This document shows positions 1-10,850 of a stretch of DNA of 64,000 nt, in pieces. The stretch lies in contig ML986616.1 of assembly GCA_010094045.1 (NCBI GenBank), positions 62,001 to 126,000 on the forward strand, given 5' to 3'. Within the stretch, counting starts at the first letter, position 1, and each line of letters begins with the position of its first letter. The notes under the pieces were generated by a model. It was not told the DNA's origin. It saw nothing but the letters and a program-made list of their open reading frames with translations, and searched no databases. The translations under genes were made by a program, and so were the position numbers. Origin of the DNA: Lojkania enalia (taxonomy: Eukaryota > Ascomycota > Dothideomycetes > Pleosporales).

Positions 1-783
1 AAGTGAATAGCGGATCATTTTGTTTGGAAGATGGCTTCAGGGTTTTGGAGAACTAAATCTCTCCGGCATATCGTTCTTTCATTCGTTATAAACGGTCCTC
101 ATACTCTTATTTTAAGTCCCTATTGTTAATATCCTGCATCTAAAAAGAGAAGGATTCTTTCCCACTCTGACTTGATTGAAATACTTTCGCTGTTTGTGGT
201 GTGGTTTTGTCGTACAGAATATTCTTTGGAATTGAGTGACTTCATTTTAAATGCTAGATAATTTAAAACTTTTTCGTCAACCTTAGGTATAAATCGTGCA
301 CTACGACTTAAGGTCTACAAATCTTCCTCAAATTTCAAGCGTTATCTTCGGGTGTTTAAGTCATGTTCATTGACAGTGTAGTTAAAACAAATGAACGCTA
401 TCATGGCTGAATGAGAATCCGCCGCTCTTAGTGGTAATCGATGCCTGAACCGGTGATATAAGATCTATTTCCTAAGAATTTTAGGATTCCATCACGCTGG
501 TATAGCCAGGTTTCGACGGACAATTCTTGGAAGAGCACCTATTTGACGTTTTCGATGGTCTCGGGCTACTTATCACTTTCCCGATTCCAATGATGCCGCG
601 GAAAGGTAAGGGAAATTACGGCTCTTAGAATTCGGGTTATCACGATACTTCTCCGCCTGTATTGCTATAATAGGAATACAACTTGCGGAAACTCTAATTG
701 GAGTGTCCACAACAAACATGGCTTGTACAGGTACAGCTTAGTAGGTGTAGTCCTCGTAATGATGCAACAGTCGATTCATGAAG
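1..783. other. AT-rich non-coding stretch
   Basis: No reading frame of coding quality, no recognisable domain and no RNA gene was seen. Composition is AT-rich like the rest of the first 5.5 kb, which looks like decayed, repeat-bearing sequence. Confidence 0.5.
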
Positions 784-788
784 TAAAT

Positions 789-1015
789 TGTGGTGAGAGG
801 CAAATCTTGTCTCAGGGAGGGAGATGAGGAGCTGAACTCGTTGATTGAGGATAGCCAGCAGGCCCTAATTATGTATATAAGAAGGGGTATATCAGCTGAT
901 ATCCAGCGTGATTTGATATCGTGCGACGGTATCTGATACAACCTGCAGCCGGATAACTTGCTCCCGTACGGTAGTAGGAAATCGTACTCAGTAGACTCGC
1001 CAAATCCCTATCACA
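789..1015 (+). mobile_element. Solo LTR, copy 1 (TSD TAAAT)
   Basis: This 227-bp element begins TGTGGTGAGAGG and ends ATCACA, so it has the TG...CA ends of a retrotransposon LTR. It is flanked by a perfect 5-bp target-site duplication, TAAAT at 784-788 and again at 1016-1020. A second related copy lies at 1766-1955 in the same orientation. A TATA-like TATATAAGAAGG sits inside at about 873, as expected for an LTR promoter; the orientation given rests on this. No gag or pol sequence lies between the copies, and each copy has its own, different duplication. They are therefore two separate solo LTRs (products of LTR-LTR recombination), not the two ends of one element. Copy 1 carries about 44 extra bases near its 3' end compared with copy 2. 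Superfamily (Copia or Gypsy) cannot be told from the LTR alone. Confidence 0.88.
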
Positions 1016-1765
1016 TAAATTGTCAATGCGAAGGCATGTGGAACTTACACCACGCCAGTAGCAAAGTGCAGCAAGACTCCGATCTTTTGTCCCGAACAAG
1101 GCTGAAGAGTAGATACAGCAACCATAGGCAGAACCAAGATATAGACATATAGTGGGAGACCAACGGGACGCTCCGGTATCACCAAATCAAAGGCCCTAAA
1201 ATATCTGACTGCGCCGAATGACTCCTGCCAGGCCTACCCCTAGGGAAGGTGCTGTGAAGTACATTTGACATATGAAACCCGATGTGTAAAATCCCCAGAC
1301 TACGAAGTGGCCCACATAGGCGCCATATCATACCTAGTCCAGAAGATTGAAATGCTTATGGTACATTAAGCGGAAAGACCATCTGTGCAAGGCCAAATGA
1401 CGATATTCGGGGTGTTGGTGAAGAACGAAGTCTTGGCTACTATTAGGGACACACTCGGAAACAGTTATCCGTGATGGACTCACGGCGATGAAAGCATCAC
1501 TGGCGATGTGTGCCATCGGTAGATTGAAAATATGTGTACCAAATTTACCTCGAACAGAAGCTATATTCCAGTTAGTTCCTATCCAAGTACTAGGGCACTT
1601 CTGAGACTTGTACCGAAGCAAAGGGATAAATAATAACAACACGCCCCGATCTTCTCTAGAATTATTCGATGCCCACTGCGTTATCATGAAGTTTACTTCT
1701 AACAGCCACTAGTGTCGCGTCTGTTATTGAACCAATAGGTTAGGGGCTATAAATATATTAAATGG

Positions 1766-1955
1766 TGTGGTGAGAGGCGAATCTTGTCTCAAGGAGGGAG
1801 ATGAGGAACTGAACTGATTGACTGAGGATGGCTAGCGGGCTATATTTGTACATAGAAAATGGGGTATATTAGCTGATATCTAGCGTGATATTGAGCGTGA
1901 TATCGTACGACGATATCTGATACAACTCGGCAGACTTGCCAAAATCCCCATCACA
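1766..1955 (+). mobile_element. Solo LTR, copy 2 (TSD AATGG)
   Basis: This 190-bp relative of the element at 789-1015 also starts TGTGGTGAGAGG and ends ATCACA. It is flanked by a perfect duplication of AATGG (1761-1765 and 1956-1960). Against copy 1 it shows many transitions, a small internal duplication around the GCGTGATAT motif, and lacks about 44 bases near the 3' end. The divergence argues that the two insertions are old or came from different family members. The right edge abuts a decayed membrane-protein fragment on the minus strand (1956-2110), so this insertion probably broke that gene. Confidence 0.87.
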
Positions 1956-2110
1956 AATGGCACATAGAGTCGTCCGCATGCATCTTCCGCCTAATTGCAA
2001 TCACCGTAATAATTCTCACACCTACAATAATCAGCATAATAATTAGTAGAAGAGCCCCAACGATGAGGAAATTATTGCCAAATGTGGGTGGATCATTAAA
2101 GTTGGAGATG
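1956..2110 (-). pseudogene. Decayed fungal rhodopsin/SAT5-like 7TM fragment
   Basis: Read on the minus strand from about 2110 to 1960, an open frame has a short polar lead with NFNDPPTFGNN, a hydrophobic helix rich in Leu, Ile and Val (FLIVGALLLIIML), and then IRRKMHADDSM. A first helix followed by an Arg-rich turn and an Asp-Asp pair is typical of the N-terminus of the large fungal rhodopsin-like/SAT5-like integral membrane family (often written as R..R...ADDY). The frame stops making sense where the solo LTR begins at 1955. I see no ATG and could not trace the remaining helices with confidence across the LTR. The call rests on a short motif and could be chance, but helix, basic turn and DD pair in the correct order make it plausible. 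Confidence 0.4.
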
Positions 2111-3307
2111 ACACAGGGTAGTCGTATTTCGGCTGGAGTGCGCGCTTACTCGGCTAAAATTGACGCAAAGATTTCCGCAGCCACAAGGGGATCTGATCTC
2201 GATGACGTGTCGAGGTTCCTTTGAGCTTGAGGCTTATTGAGACTAGGACGGGGACATGAAGAACTGCGAGGTTGTCAAACGTGAGGGATAACAAAGAGGG
2301 GGCAAGACTCGAAGAACCTAATGACGAGCCACTAGATGCAACTCATCTTGAAACTACTTTACGAGATTAATGTCTACGGGTGCAGTATTCGCCAGCAAGT
2401 GGGACATTAGCCTAGTAGAAAGCCTTAGTGATAGCAAATAATCAAGGATGAAACCCTATTACTTCCAGGATATGATGGCTTTGAGGCCCCTCACCGGCAA
2501 CACTACTCGTGCTCTATTGTACATTGTTTACCTATTGGTTCTATCCGATGATCTTCCTATGACCCTCGTTTCTGGAATTCTGCCCCTTTCCGAAACATGA
2601 AGTGGCCTTCCTAAGTACTATAGTCGTCAAGTTTATATGAAATATACTTTAAAGGCTGAAAAGTGGCTACTATAAGACACTCGGTAGAAATAATACATGC
2701 ATGGGGCGGGTAGTAGGATAGATAACATACACGATAGCCTACACAATATTTGATAGATAGCGCTGATTAGCAATATAATAAAATGACCGAAGTAAGGTTC
2801 GATTGAAAAAAATGAGCCAACAACCTGAAATTGTGGCTAATTTGGACCCAGCTTGAGGCAACTCTCTGAATGAGGCATAGGAGTGATCATACCACCAACT
2901 TCTTTAGGCATGACCGAGTACAGGCCCTGGATCGATGCCGTGGATGGGCGCTTATTCTTCCAGCTAGATCAGCCGGATAACGCACAAAATCCGCTCGTTA
3001 GTCTTATTAAAGGTGTTACAGGCACTGTTGAACATGCACATTCGCAGCCCAAATATAAAGCTCGAGGACGCCATTCAATATCCTGCCTCGGAAAAGGATG
3101 GCATTTCCACAGCATCCCTGTGAGCGCATCACATCCTTAGAAACATAATAGTAGGTACTGCCTGTGGACTCTTGTCTCACAACCTTGTTCCTCACCTGGA
3201 GATTATGTACGTCTATAATTCGTCCCGCGGTTCGGCCCTATAAGCCTTGAGAACTCCTATATTGTATTCCTTGTAAGCTATGGACCTTTCCTCGAATTCG
3301 AATAGGA
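2111..3307. other. AT-rich stretch before the P450 relic
   Basis: No gene is supported here. A roughly 85-codon open stretch at 2883-3140 starts with GTG and matches nothing I know. The true 5' end of the P450 relic may lie in the last 50-100 bases, but the signal there is too weak to place it. Confidence 0.4.
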
Positions 3308-4837
3308 ATGGCTAGTTGCTCTCCTTTCGAAGTCTTTGGTCATCATGCCGGATTTTTTATGGATTCAAACATTGCGACAGAGAAGGGAGTGTGCATATTT
3401 GCTCATGCTACGGTGAAGACCTAGTATGCGAACTGAAGGTATCCCAAGAAATATTTTCAAAGCACCGAGGAGCCTTTTGCTACAACTATGACGTGAGAAA
3501 CCATCTATATTGTTCTAGCTGCTTAGGATGTGTCCGTAGGATGGAGGAATGGTCCTACTATGTTGATGGGTCCTATATCAGTAAACATGTACGCTTAGAT
3601 AAGGGTATCTAAAGCGAACCAAAAAATGAAAAAAAAAAAAAATTTTTTTGGCTCATAAACATACGAGGTATAACAAAGGGAACCTGAAGCAGTTAACGCC
3701 AACACAAATGATGATTGAGCTTCATCACACGGGTCAATCCAAGCTCTAGGATCGAGCGCCTTTTCGAGAAAACATTACCTGTCCTGTTCCAGAACCTGAA
3801 TCTCGAAGTTTAGGGTCGACCCGCAGTTCTTGATCGGCGGAATAACTCCCTCCAAATTTCACTTCTCAAACTTTAGACGCCTATCTTCATTAAAGGCCAT
3901 ACTAGCGCATTTGATTGTCAAGCAGTATGGAAAGCTGATCCGAGCCTAATGAGCCAGTTCACGATTTGGGAGCACACTAACTGGAAATACCTCTTTCAAC
4001 TTCCTAGGATTTCGAGCGGTGATACCCCGAATGCAAAACACTACCTTGTAGAAGCATTCTCTAAGCGACCGGGGATATGCTACGCGAAGTTGGCCTTAGT
4101 AGCGTGGAGATAGGCGGCATGCTTAATTATGCTTCATTATTAGGCGTAGGGGTTTTACAATCATTGAAAGCTTTTGGCGCTAATAATGGCTAGGATAATT
4201 GGAAATGTGTACAAAATTGGCTTTTGGTTCATCGCTTAATTGTACACAATCCAGAGCTCTCGAAAGTTACTTGCAAGAGGCAGTAAGCGCAGTGACGAAT
4301 GATGTCGACGGAAACTATCTTTGGACAGGTGTCCAGCCAAGATTCTCTCTTTAACGAGGCTCTAAGACTGACGGTTACGATCTCGTTGGAGCGAGTTGTC
4401 ACAACCCTAACTGTCGTAAGAGGCAAGACACTACAAAAAGGGAAGGCGGTGGTGGTAAGTACTGATTACTAGATTCTCTCATAGATGTTGTTGACAAATA
4501 GTACTAGGTTCCATTTCGAGGACTATATTTTAACGGCGATATTTGGGGGTAGATAGCTAGATCGCTTTAGCATCAGCGCTTCCAAGGCTACCCCAAATTT
4601 CTAAGGAACCCAAACTTGCGACCATAGGGTGGTGGTAATACAATGTGCCTAGGCAAGGTTTTGGCCGAACGTGCTATCTACGCTTTCATTGCTAGTCTTT
4701 TGTCAGGATATGACCTCGTCCTTGATGAAAGACCTTGCTTGTTTTCTAAAGGCGATAGGACCAAACTCTCGCCGGGAATTGTACTACTTGCTAAAGGAGA
4801 GGATGTGGCTCTACATCCGAGACGCCACGGGACATAA
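3308..4837 (+). pseudogene. Cytochrome P450 pseudogene
   Basis: Reading all three frames gives P450 landmarks in the right order. A proximal N-terminal part near 3440-3600 contains EEPFATT, ETIYIV and DVSVGWRN. Mid-protein motifs lie near 3910-4060 (DPSLMSQF, NWKYLFQLPR). A K-helix with ExxR follows at 4341-4370 (SLFNEALRLTV), then VPFRGLYFNGDIWG from 4508. The heme loop is at 4622-4660, where GGGNTMCLGK carries the Cys ligand, and the C-terminal end has TKLSPGIVLL. A GT-AG intron survives at 4455-4507. In-frame stops at 3422, 3434, 3494, 3524, 3596, 4550, 4568 and 4625, plus frameshifts (one near 4335), make it non-functional. The stop at 4625 falls where P450s have Phe or Trp before GGG. 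The motifs resemble the CYP7/CYP8-like fungal group, but the clan is tentative. A long A/T run (3627-3650) interrupts the middle. Confidence 0.85.
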
Positions 4838-5518
4838 CTTGATTCGTGAGTACGCAATTTCTCTTCCTTATGTGCCGAGATTACTCAATGTTAAGACAAA
4901 ATTATTGGATGGTAAACTTCAAATATTACCTGATTGCCGATCGTGACTGTTCTACTTGCGGCATTTAAATTTCAACTCCATATACGGAGTTAGTATCTGC
5001 GTAAAATCCCTGCCCAAGTCTTTGCCTTAGTTAAGACGTAAATGCTTAACGATTGGCTATTTATTCGTAGTGAAACCTCGTTAGAAACTTACATTAGTGG
5101 TCTTATCGTTCGATATCTATAGTTTATAGTTCTACTGCTAGTTCTCCCTATGTAGGGAGTATCTAGTAGAATAAGCAACATGATTGAGTCAATAACGTGT
5201 TCCATATAGCAGGCTAAAAATGCTTCAGGCCACAGACAGGGCTATCATCCGGCTTTCGAGAAGAAAGCGAAAATAATTCATCTCTTTTCCCAATGTACAA
5301 TTAACGCGTCTGGTGGGATGTGAGGGTATGCTTCGGAGATGACGTGACAATTCCCCGGAGCCACGCTCGGCTAACGCTAGCGCCGGAGTTTATCAATAGC
5401 GGAAGTTATCACCATCGGGCAAAGCGGGACATCTTGCTAAGTTATTGATCACTATCGAGCGCTCCTACACCTTAATCCACCGCCGTCGCCGCCCCATGCG
5501 TCGTAATTTTTTACAATA
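4838..5518. other. Intergenic; 5' flank of the WD40 gene
   Basis: AT-rich at the left and more balanced towards the right. No gene is seen; the last part presumably holds the promoter and leader of the gene starting at 5519. Confidence 0.5.
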
Positions 5519-7817
5519 ATGGCTGATCCAAGGTCTCCGGAAAGCTTCACAAGTGAAGACGACGACCCCCGAACCATTGTTTACGATCCCATGGACCCTT
5601 TCTGGCAGGAAGATGACGATGATGACGACATGGACTACCTGCCGGCACAAGGAGATATTGGAGATGACGAGGATGAGTATGGGGATGAAGATTTAAATTT
5701 CTACGGTACAGACATTGCTCGAAATTTAGTATTTAGGGATTAGATCGCTGACAGGCCAAAAACAGACGCCGCGGAGCACCTACGCGGGGTAGAAATCGCG
5801 TTAGAGCTTACTGAAGACAATGGTGACGAAGGCGAGGGTGAAGACGATGACGGGAATGGGGGGAGTCAGCCTGATCCGGATGAAACCGCGAATATTCGTC
5901 GGCCGATATATAGTAAAGGATCTGAAAGAAGTTACGGATATTGGGCTGACAAATGTAGTTACCCGAGACCAGATCTTGGAGATAATCGGCCACGCAGGCC
6001 TAGGACGGCTATTCGCTACGGAATTTACTGGACGTCGTAATTTCCGATTCCATCACAACGATGATGAGGACGAAGAGGAGGAGACTGAACAAGGCACAGG
6101 ATATGATCCTGTCGGTCCAACAACAAGAAGAAGGCGGAATCGGGGACGGGTTGCCTTCCAAAAGGTGCCGAGTGATGAAGGAAGGGAGCTAATGAATTCT
6201 GGAATTTTTGGTACGAACCCTCGACCTCAAGATACCATTAAGCGTAAGAAGAGGCTGGCATACGATATTATGCGTCGCGAATTGGGTGCCGGCAGTGATG
6301 GGCGCCAGAAGAATGCTAACTGGCTGATGCGACAAAATATGATCCCGGAATCTGTAGCCGACACTATTATACACTACAACGCGCGATGCTATTCGGGTCA
6401 ATTTTCCGATGACGGCAATTTCTTCTTTTCTTGTGCTCAGGACTTTCGGGTCCGTATGTATGATACTTCAAATCCGTACGACTGGAAATATTACAAGGTA
6501 AGCCCAAAGCGCCGTCTAACAAATGAATACGTTAGAGACTAAGATCTGGTAGACCGTGGTATATCCTTACGGGCAGTGGACGATCACAGATGCATCGCTT
6601 AGTCCTGACAATCGCTTCCTGGCATATAGCTCGATTCGCAGTATAGTATGCTTAGCCCCAACGGATCCAGAGGATGAAAGTGAACCAAATCTTCTCGACT
6701 TTGCGAGCATAGGGAACCATCATGGGCGTGGCTATCACACATATTTTGGGGTAAGGAGCTGAATTGTTTCATTCAATTATTTCTAATCCTGACAGATTTG
6801 GTCAATACGTTTCTCTGGCGATGGTAGAGAGATCGTTGCGGGTACGGGTGACAATTCAGTGTACGTCTATGACATCGAAAGACGACAGTCAATATTACGA
6901 ATCCCGGGCCATCAGGACGATGTCAATGCTGTCTGTTTCGGTGATTCGCAGTCACCTCATATTCTATACTCAGGATCAGATGATACAACGCTAAAAGTAT
7001 GGGATCGTCGAAGTTTAGGTGATGGACGTGAGGCTGGTGTATTTTTGGGTCACACAGAAGGCTTAACATATGTTGATAGTAAAGGCGATGGTCGGCATGT
7101 GCTGAGTAATGGCAAGGACCAGACAGCGAAGCTTTGGGACCTGCGAAAGATGATTAGTAAGGAAAAGGCAGACGGAATAGATCCGAAAGCGTATACGACA
7201 GGTTTTGAGTACAGGAGTAACGCTTACGATGATAACGACTATCAACCGCATCCACACGACTGCTCCCTAGTTACCTTCCGAGGACACAAGGTACTCAAGA
7301 CGCTAATTCGCTGCCACTTTTCGCCTCCTGGCAGTACCGATTCGAGATATGTGTACTCTGGTAGCTACGATGGCTCCGTATATGTCTGGAATTTAGACGC
7401 AACGCTCGCAGGAAAAGTGGATGTTCTCAAAGCGACCAAAAACTCGCGGCCAAGAGATCCTCAACTCTTGGCTGAAACATATGATTTTTATGGACGCAAT
7501 GGTGGAAATTGGATGACGTGCGTTCGCGATGCGAGCTGGCATCCGAACGCGCCTGTCATAGCAGGTAAATAAGGATTCTCTCATCTGATCATTAACATTA
7601 CTGACATGATCTAGCGACGTCATGGAATGGCTGGGGAACGTCTCAAGGGACGTGCACTGTACATACGTGGAACGATGGCCTCGGGGAAGACGAGGCTGAA
7701 CCCAAGATTGGCAAACGAGTGAACGCTCAATTGCAGTACGATGAGCGCTTGTACAAGACTATGGGTAGACCTAGCAGGAGACACATCTTTACGGACGACT
7801 GGCTGGACGAGGATTAG
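5519..7817 (+). CDS. WD40 protein, DCAF11/LEC14B-like CUL4-DDB1 substrate receptor
   Basis: Six exons give 680 residues: introns 5706-5765, 5913-5958, 6498-6552, 6751-6795 and 7565-7614, frame kept throughout. The N-terminus (residues 1-130) is very acidic and disordered. Then come TRDQILEIIG and RRNFRF, the segment that precedes the propeller in LEC14B/DCAF11 proteins, followed by a basic stretch and WD repeats such as YSGSDDTTLKVWD, SNGKDQTAKLWD and SGSYDGSVYVWN. Two WDxR motifs (VWDRR, LWDLR) are the kind used to bind DDB1. The C-terminus has the family-typical TSWNGWG and ends FTDDWLDED. Known relatives present substrates to the CUL4-DDB1 ubiquitin ligase; human DCAF11/WDR23 acts in protein turnover. 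Role here is inferred from family. The acidic exon 2 is the least certain part of the model. Confidence 0.88.
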
Positions 7818-8091
7818 AGTTTGGATACCCAATGTATGGAAATATAGAGTACGGCGTATTTTGGTTATAGAGTGCTTGGATGAGCATAACTGGGTATTAC
7901 TCTCGTTCTAAATTTGGATACAATCAAACTCCCGCTTGTCCAATGACCGTAATGTACAGCATTTTGAGGTCTCTACCGATGTAATGTGGCTATTGCCTCT
8001 CTCTTGAACTACCTCTTCCCGACCACTGTGCGTGCATGCCGTGAGACAATAAAAGAACCACCCTTTCCCCAAAAATCCAAAAGTGAATACC
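7818..8091. other. Convergent 3' flanks
   Basis: A 274-base gap between the WD40 gene (+) and SSS1 (-). It holds both 3' untranslated regions; AATAAA-like ACAATAAAAG near 8046 is too close to the SSS1 stop to be assigned with confidence. Confidence 0.4.
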
Positions 8092-8465
8092 CTATGATCC
8101 GCCGACGAGGATGTTGTTGACCGGAATATGAACGAGTTTGACAATGTATCCGATGACGCCCATTACAACGAAGCCGACGCCGACAGCTTGCGAGATCTCT
8201 GTGCTAGAGTCAGCGAGGATGGAGCTTGATAGTACTAGTAAGGAGGCCTACTGATGAATTCTCGTCGATCTGTTAATGGCCATTAGCACATGCTCGATGA
8301 GGTAGGTGAGGAAACTACGAAATACGAACCGGGCTTGGTACACCTCGCCAGAAATTGCATGCCGTCGCGGACGAACTCCTGAGGGACGCTGGGGGGTCAT
8401 TAGAGACAGAGCAAGCGTGCTTGGGGTCAGGATACGTGCTCTGCGAGTTCCTTGACCTGCTCCAT
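8092..8465 (-). CDS. SSS1: Sec61-gamma, protein translocation channel subunit
   Basis: Four tiny exons on the minus strand (8436-8465, 8330-8378, 8252-8269, 8092-8198) join to exactly 204 nt, or 67 residues, the normal length for this subunit. The spliced protein contains FVRDGMQFLARCTKPDRREF, then KISQAVGVGF, a single hydrophobic helix (VVMGVIGYIVKLVHIPV) and ends NNILVGGS. This is the canonical Sec61-gamma/SecE tail-anchored layout. It clamps the Sec61 channel in the ER membrane for co- and post-translational import. All three introns have GT...AG ends. The only soft point is the junction after residue 10, where the family often has two more residues; the acceptor CTCAG at 8379-8383 keeps the frame. 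It is converging with the WD40 gene. Confidence 0.92.
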
Positions 8466-9469
8466 TTTGTATTCCAGGTTCGGGTATTAACAAGCGACTG
8501 AACTGATGGCGCAACTGGCAGGTCAATGGGCGGATGGTTGGTGCAAGCAGTCTGGGGGTGAAGCGTTGAAATTATGGGCGCAGGAGCTGGCGATTCTGGA
8601 CACATGTCGGGTTCGCATGGCAGAGATTTGAACTAAGCCAAAGCGGGACTAGTCATCGCCAAGCCGCTAGCCTGATCTCCGAGCTCCTTGAACTCGACCC
8701 AGCGCTTCATCCGCCAGGCTGCTTGCTTCACTTCCACGCTCCTCGACATCACCTACGACGTTTTCGCTGCTTCTCCGCATTCTTTCGACAGGTGTGTTTC
8801 AGCCTTTGACCCACTCACATCGACTATCTAGGATTCTTGTCAACGCAGCCGGTACGGCAGCCGTTGCCGCCTCATCGCTCAAACGCGTGGTCAGGGAACG
8901 GATTTGGGACTCGGCGTGTATTGAAGCAACGTCGGGGGTCGACCCGCTTCATCTCATATTATTGCTTCGAGCGCGCATTTCGTGCGTCGTATACTATCGG
9001 TGGAAGCTTCTGTATTCCAAGAACACGCATTGTGCACCACTGTACTGGAGACTTGTCGAGCAGAGGCCTCGGAAGCGAAGAGTCAAACTCTTCACATCTC
9101 ACAACTTGTACCTTTCCCTTTCCGCATCTGCCAGAGGCGATCGGACTTGACATCTCTGCTGTTCAGCCTTTTTCTTCTGGAATTTATTACGAATTCACCT
9201 GAGGCGGAACTGTACGTACTTCCAATCTTCGCTGTTTACTTTTGCCTTCCCCCATTGCGGTTGTGCGGCGGGTGGCTTGCTATCGCCTGCATCTTTCTAG
9301 ATCCAGTTTCCCTGTTCTATATCTCGCTGATTAGTACGTCGCATACAGACCTATATGTACTTTGACCTTTAGCTTTGGCTTATCAAGAACGTACAAGCCA
9401 ATCAAACATTCCTGGAACATCCCTTTTCACTTTGCACCTACTACAATTGCTTAAAAGTATACAGCAAAG
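8466..9469. other. Divergent promoter region with pyrimidine-rich leader
   Basis: About 1 kb between the start of SSS1 (-) and the RRM gene (+). The right half (about 9100-9460) is rich in C and T, with runs such as CCTTTCCCTTTCCGC, typical of fungal 5' leaders. Several frames are open by chance but start and stop without any domain. No tRNA. Confidence 0.5.
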
Positions 9470-10850
9470 ATGGCTGATGATGACAACTTCGACATCGACA
9501 TCTACGGCGATGATACTTCCCCAGACTTCCAGGATACCAGTTTGCAAAGTGGCCAAGTGAAACAGGAGGAAGCTACGGCGATGCACACTGATTCACACTA
9601 TGACGAGCCTAGTGGCCCCGTTAATGAAGTGAAATCCGAGCGCACAGATGAAGCAACCAAACAGGATATCACTCAAGGTGGGGCGGCAAACGGAGACGTC
9701 CACCAGGAGAACGGGACTCAGCAAATCTCCAGCACGGGTGGATCAACAAGTAACCAACTAGACCCACCCAGACAGGCCCCCAGGCAGCAAGGCATGAAGC
9801 GCAAACAAGGCGACGACGACGAGCGTCCGACGGACCCGGGCGCAACAGCTGCCTTAATGATCAACGACTTGCATTGGTGGGTTAGTGAAGAGGATATCCG
9901 TGGATGGGCTAATCAAAGCGGATGTGAAGATGAGCTCATTGACGTTACATTCAATGAGCACAAGGTTAATGGCAAGAGCAAGGGGTGAGTACATTTCTCA
10001 TCGCGTGTCTGAGCTCTGATACAATGACCGTTTTTGACTACGTGCTGAGTATCAACTAGCCAAGTTTACGTCCAGCTTGAGACCCCTCAGGCAGCCACAG
10101 CCCTTAAGCATCAGTTAGAGTCGTTTTACAAAGATCAAGCCCATGCGAAGAAGCCTACAGCCGTTTTCAATCCACCGCACATAAATCCTTTCAAAACGCT
10201 TCCTAAGGATGTGCCCGCCCGCAATAAGAACCAGGGTGATCGCTCATCATCTGGGAGTTTTGGAGGTAATCAGGGTGGAAGCAGCGGAGGCAACTTCAAC
10301 CGATTCAATAATAACAGAGGCAACTTCAACAATCGGGGCAATATGAATAACAATATGGGATTCCAGAATCGCAATTTTTCAGGTCCCGCAGGGGGAAATA
10401 TGGGTGGATATGGTGGCCCTAGTCCTATGAATAACTTTGGCGGTGGGCCTATGGGCGGAATGAACAATTTCGGTGGCGGTGGCTTCAATCGAGGTGGCAT
10501 GATGGGCGGAAACATCCGAGGTGGCATGGGCAACCGCGGTGGAAGGGGCGGCATGGGAGGTATGGGCAACATGGGCGGCGGTGGCATGAACATACCCATG
10601 GGTGGGAACATGATAGGTATGGGCGGCAACATGATGGGAATGGGTGGCAACATGGGTATGATGGGCGGAATGGGTAGGTTTAACTCCAACAATTATGGTT
10701 CCGACCGCTGACATGTGTGCTCTTTTAGGGGGACCTGGTGGTTTCGGGGGAAATCAGCCACACTTCAATCCGGCATTCTTTAACCAGAACCAAGGCGGTA
10801 ATGATGGTAACTGGAATCCTCATCCCGCAAAAAGGCCTCGACCGGAATAG
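9470..10850 (+). CDS. RRM protein, CFIm68/CPSF6-like mRNA 3'-processing factor
   Basis: Three exons (introns 9985-10059 and 10674-10728) encode 416 residues. The N-terminus starts MADDDNFDIDIYGDD, acidic as in CPSF6/CPSF7. Residues about 125-205 form one RRM: RNP2 is ALMINDLHWW and RNP1 is KSKGQVYVQL, with the Trp pair after RNP2 seen in CFIm68 proteins. After a short linker (NPPHINPFKTLP) the C-terminus is almost only Gly, Met, Asn, Phe and Arg, with repeated GGNM and RGG-like units, ending KRPRPE, a possible nuclear signal. In the family this subunit joins CFIm25 to choose poly(A) sites. Low-complexity Gly/Met tails of this kind are expected to phase separate or bind RNA, which is inference. 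Start is the first ATG after a CT-rich leader. Confidence 0.85.

Noticed and set aside
789..1955. One retrotransposon bounded by the two LTR copies
   Set aside because: Each copy has its own different target-site duplication and the space between them has no gag-pol, so they are independent solo LTRs.
3611..3653. A/T-run hairpin as a terminator or MITE
   Set aside because: The short inverted repeat around the poly(A)/poly(T) lacks terminal repeats and a duplication, and sits within the P450 relic.
8610..8700. tRNA-like B box on the minus strand (TAGTTCAAATC)
   Set aside because: The B-box consensus fits, but the T-arm has mismatches and no acceptor stem or A box pairs with it.
10270..10714. 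Long minus-strand frames rich in Pro, Met and His
   Set aside because: They are the antisense of the Gly/Met-rich tail of the RRM protein; low-complexity codons leave the other strand open.
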